Shown here: in pieces, positions 61,593-64,000 of the stretch
Numbering within the stretch: the stretch's first letter is position 1
Layout: every line of letters begins with the position of its first letter
DNA from: Rotaria socialis
Taxonomy: Eukaryota; Rotifera; Eurotatoria; Philodinida; Philodinidae
Length of the DNA stretch: 64,000 bases
Assembly: GCA_905331475.1 (NCBI GenBank)
Contig: CAJNYU010001127.1
Span: 62,001 to 126,000, forward strand
Reading direction: 5' to 3'
Made by a program: the position numbers and the translations under genes
Notes under the pieces: generated by a model
What the model saw: only the letters and a program-made list of their open reading frames with translations
The model's database searches: none
Told to the model about the DNA's origin: nothing

Positions 61593-61910
61593 TTCTCATC
61601 TAGAAAATAATATGGTACGACTTTTTTCTTCGTTTTACTTTTCTAGAGCTAGTCAGAATAATAAAAAAATAGGAAATAGCGGAATAAGTCCTACCGGTTT
61701 CTCTGCATTGAAGCATTTTTTTTTCAATTCACTTAAAATTCTTTTTTTTTATCACATTACCGTTTCTTTTTGTTTAATATGTCAAATAAAATAGCTAAAC
61801 TTTTCTTCTCTTTTTTCTCACTCTCTATTAAAGATATGACTATGAAAAAAAAAGCAACAACAATCTCATCATGTTTGTTGAATTAAATATTCTTTTTCCA
61901 AATAATATAC

Positions 61911-63659
61911 ATGTCGACAGAGAACAAAGATGAATTAATCGATATTATTAACGGTTTACCACCGCCTGAATTTCTTGACTCACTCGATCCTGAGACCCGA
62001 ACATTATTTACATTTATGATAATATTACTCAAAGTTTATCCGGTGCTTGTATTTACATTGGGTTCATTTGGAAATTTACTTTCATTTTGCGTATTAATTC
62101 GTACCGGTATGAGACGCTATTCAACGTTTTGTTATTTAGCTTGTCTTGCTCTTGTTGATCTTGGAGTCATAATCACATTTAGCGTCAATTTTATATCTTT
62201 GTATCATATTGATTACGATCTACAAGCTGAGGCATTTAAATGTAAATTATATGCATTTTGCATTTATTTTCTTCCACAATATTCATCATGGATATTAGTT
62301 GCTGTTAGTATTGATCGTGTTATATCAGCAAAATATCTTCGTTTAGCTAAAACATGGTCGAAACCGAAACATTCAGTATTTGTAACATTTTTACTTGGTG
62401 TATTTCTCGGTATTCTGAATGGTCATTTTTTTCTTTATGAAAACAATGTAATTAAAGAACGAAATCAACAACGAACTAAGATTGCTGGTGAACAACAACA
62501 ATTACATAATAATGCCAGCTCACTCTATTCATTTTTTACACATAATACATTTGATCGTTATCATGAACATTATGCATTCTTGAATAGTTTTTCAGGTTCA
62601 GGAGCAAGTGATTCATCTGTATCCTATGAATCAGTTACACCACTACCAATAGAATCTGTCAATCGAGACACAACGTTACAAGATCAATTGGATAGTGTAA
62701 TAACTGTTACACAAAACTCACTGCGTCGTTTTGATGTTAACATGATATATTGTTCAATGGAAAATACCAAAAAATATCAATGGCTTTATGCTTGGTGGGT
62801 TTGGATTGATCTTGCTATGAATGTATTCATACCATTCACCGGTAAAATCTCTAATAGATAAAATAAATAAATAAATAAATAGGTAGACAACACTTTTCTT
62901 TTTTTTCCAGCTATGATTGCTTGTACAATAATCATTATTTTAACACTTGTTCGTTCATCATCACGAGCCGGTTCAACATCAGCTCGTCGTTCACGTCGTC
63001 GTCGCAATATATCTGTGATGCTAATCACTGTCAATCTTGTTTTTATTAGTTTAACAGCTCCAATCGTTATATTCTTAGGTGTATATGACTTTGTTAAGGG
63101 TGACAGTAATTCATACCGACTCACAGTATTGCTGTTAATTAAAGTATTTTGCATCATATTAATGAATCTTAATCACTCAGTTAATATTATTATTTATTCA
63201 GTTACAGCGAAAGAATTTCGTTCTGAAATGACTAATTTTTTACACGCATGTCTATATTGTATTGTTGGAAAACCAACCAATCCAGCCGATTTTCCACGTA
63301 TCCCTGATGATGGAGCGTTATTATCACGTTTCAGACATAATCTATTTAAATGTTGCCGAATGAAAATTCATTCAAATTCAACTAATACAACGGATTCAAG
63401 TGGTTTACAACACACAACAGCTCCTCCACCAGTGAATCAGACTCGTTTATCAAATAGTAAAAAAACTAATAAACGTAAACGTTTAGAACGAAATGGAAAT
63501 CGAAAATGTTCAATTGTACCTAATAGTGAACCATTAACAAATAAATGTAATCATCGCCTAACTGTACAATTGCAAGCGGATCCAGCATCATCTATATATG
63601 AACGTGATGATGTATCATTTCATGGTTTGTCTATATCAACTGAAGATGAAGAAAAATAA
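61911..63659 (+). CDS. rhodopsin-family (class A) peptide-type GPCR
   Basis: Seven-transmembrane receptor that would couple an extracellular, probably peptide, ligand to G proteins. Exons 61911-62841 and 62911-63659 (69-nt intron, AAAT-rich) give 559 aa. TM1 carries GSFGN (N55). TM2 has LALVD (D83). C111 begins TM3, which ends SIDRV (D135-R136-V137, in place of DRY). TM4 is about 154-175. TM5 is about 291-322 (the intron falls within it). TM6 is about 343-368 (NISVMLITVNLVFISLTAPI) after a very basic loop (RRSRRRR). TM7 ends SVNIIIYSVTAKEFR (400-414), where NPxxY has Ile for Pro, as in several FMRFamide-like receptors. The second extracellular loop is unusually long (about 115 residues, Ser/Gln/Asn-rich). 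A long basic Ser/Thr-rich tail follows. The subfamily and ligand are not determined. Confidence 0.9.
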
Positions 63660-64000
63660 AATAAGATCATATTAAATAAATCACTTTATTCTTGTACAGT
63701 TTTAATCTTTTATTTTCTTGTGTTGATTTTATTTGTTATCATTATGATTTCTCGTTTTTTTTCTATCTCCTACAATTGCCTTCTTTCTATGCTTTTCTTC
63801 TTGTCTCTTTTTTTTAAACTATACACATAATCTTCTCCTTGAACACGCACAAAAACAAAAAAAAGAAATACAAAGAAACGAGAAGGAAACACAAAAGAAT
63901 AATTGATCTTTGGCAATTATCTAACATAATCCAGAATAGTAAAACAAAAACCACTTAGTTTAATACAAGTAGAACATAAAATAAATAGTATTAATAAAAA
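63660..64000. other. 3' flank of the GPCR gene
   Basis: Contains AATAAA at 63675-63680, about 16 nt past the stop. That is close, but it is the first candidate poly(A) signal; more A-rich candidates follow. Nothing else seen to the window end. Confidence 0.45.

Larger units (their letters stand above)
58901..61910. other. intergenic DNA upstream of the GPCR gene
   Basis: AT-rich and pyrimidine-rich, with microsatellites. GTGAGTTTCC...GGGAGACTCAC (about 59528-59561) makes a small imperfect hairpin. The GPCR promoter should lie in the last part; no core motif is clear. ORFs at 58984, 60393 and 61531 are low-complexity and were not called. Confidence 0.4.

Noticed and set aside
61531..61794. 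87-codon ORF before the GPCR
   Set aside because: It begins in a CTAT/TA microsatellite and has low-complexity content; no connection to the GPCR frame.
1..64000. CRISPR arrays, bacterial operons, rRNA genes, viral genes
   Set aside because: None seen on either strand; spaced direct repeats are absent and all recognisable genes are metazoan with introns or animal domain structure.

Overview
The window is AT-rich invertebrate nuclear DNA with a single ambiguous base at 607. Compact multi-exon genes with GT-AG introns (many about 50-70 nt) alternate with long, very AT-rich intergenic DNA. The gene content is metazoan: an FGF, VPS13, a fibrinogen-domain protein, an inositol-trisphosphate 3-kinase and a peptide-type GPCR. 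Gene style, intron size and base composition are most like a rotifer, possibly a bdelloid. That placement is inference, because no marker gene is present.

Layout. 1-2072: a possible hammerhead-ribozyme relic and a long foldback element (333-850). 2073-3321 (-): a divergent FGF-like gene. 4269-4676 (+): an orphan ORF of uncertain reality. 7922-26756 (-): a VPS13A/C-type lipid-transfer protein gene of about 18.8 kb with many small exons and four long introns. 27205-27794: a palindromic MITE-like element. 29374-30879 (-): a secreted fibrinogen-domain protein (6 exons, 401 aa). 31645-33173 (-): a prostaglandin-reductase-like MDR oxidoreductase (2 exons, 401 aa). 36845-37783 (+): an intronless alpha-carbonic anhydrase with a probable GPI anchor (312 aa). 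38250-38740: an element with inverted arrays of short repeats. 39107-39460 (+): a tentative two-exon small gene. 43105-44995 (-): inositol-1,4,5-trisphosphate 3-kinase (8 exons, 498 aa). 47365-48384: a hAT-type non-autonomous element carrying smaller elements. 49149-49661 (-): an intronless orphan protein ending in a CAAX-like tetrapeptide. 56008-58900: a second long hairpin element followed by a 2.2-kb element with about 250-280 bp terminal inverted repeats and its own nested hAT-type MITE. 61911-63659 (+): a rhodopsin-family GPCR (2 exons, 559 aa).

The genes are independent eukaryotic loci, not an operon. Several belong broadly to signalling (FGF, IP3 3-kinase, GPCR), but the sequence does not show that they work together. 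The most unusual content is the density and nesting of palindromic or TIR-type non-autonomous elements in the intergenic DNA. No convincing new multi-gene system was seen. The best candidates for something undescribed are the two long-hairpin elements, the 38.3-kb inverted-array element, the 56.7-58.9 kb long-TIR element and the orphan protein at 49.1 kb. Exon boundaries were read by eye from splice signals and phase; for the genes with stated protein lengths the exon lengths sum exactly to whole codons.
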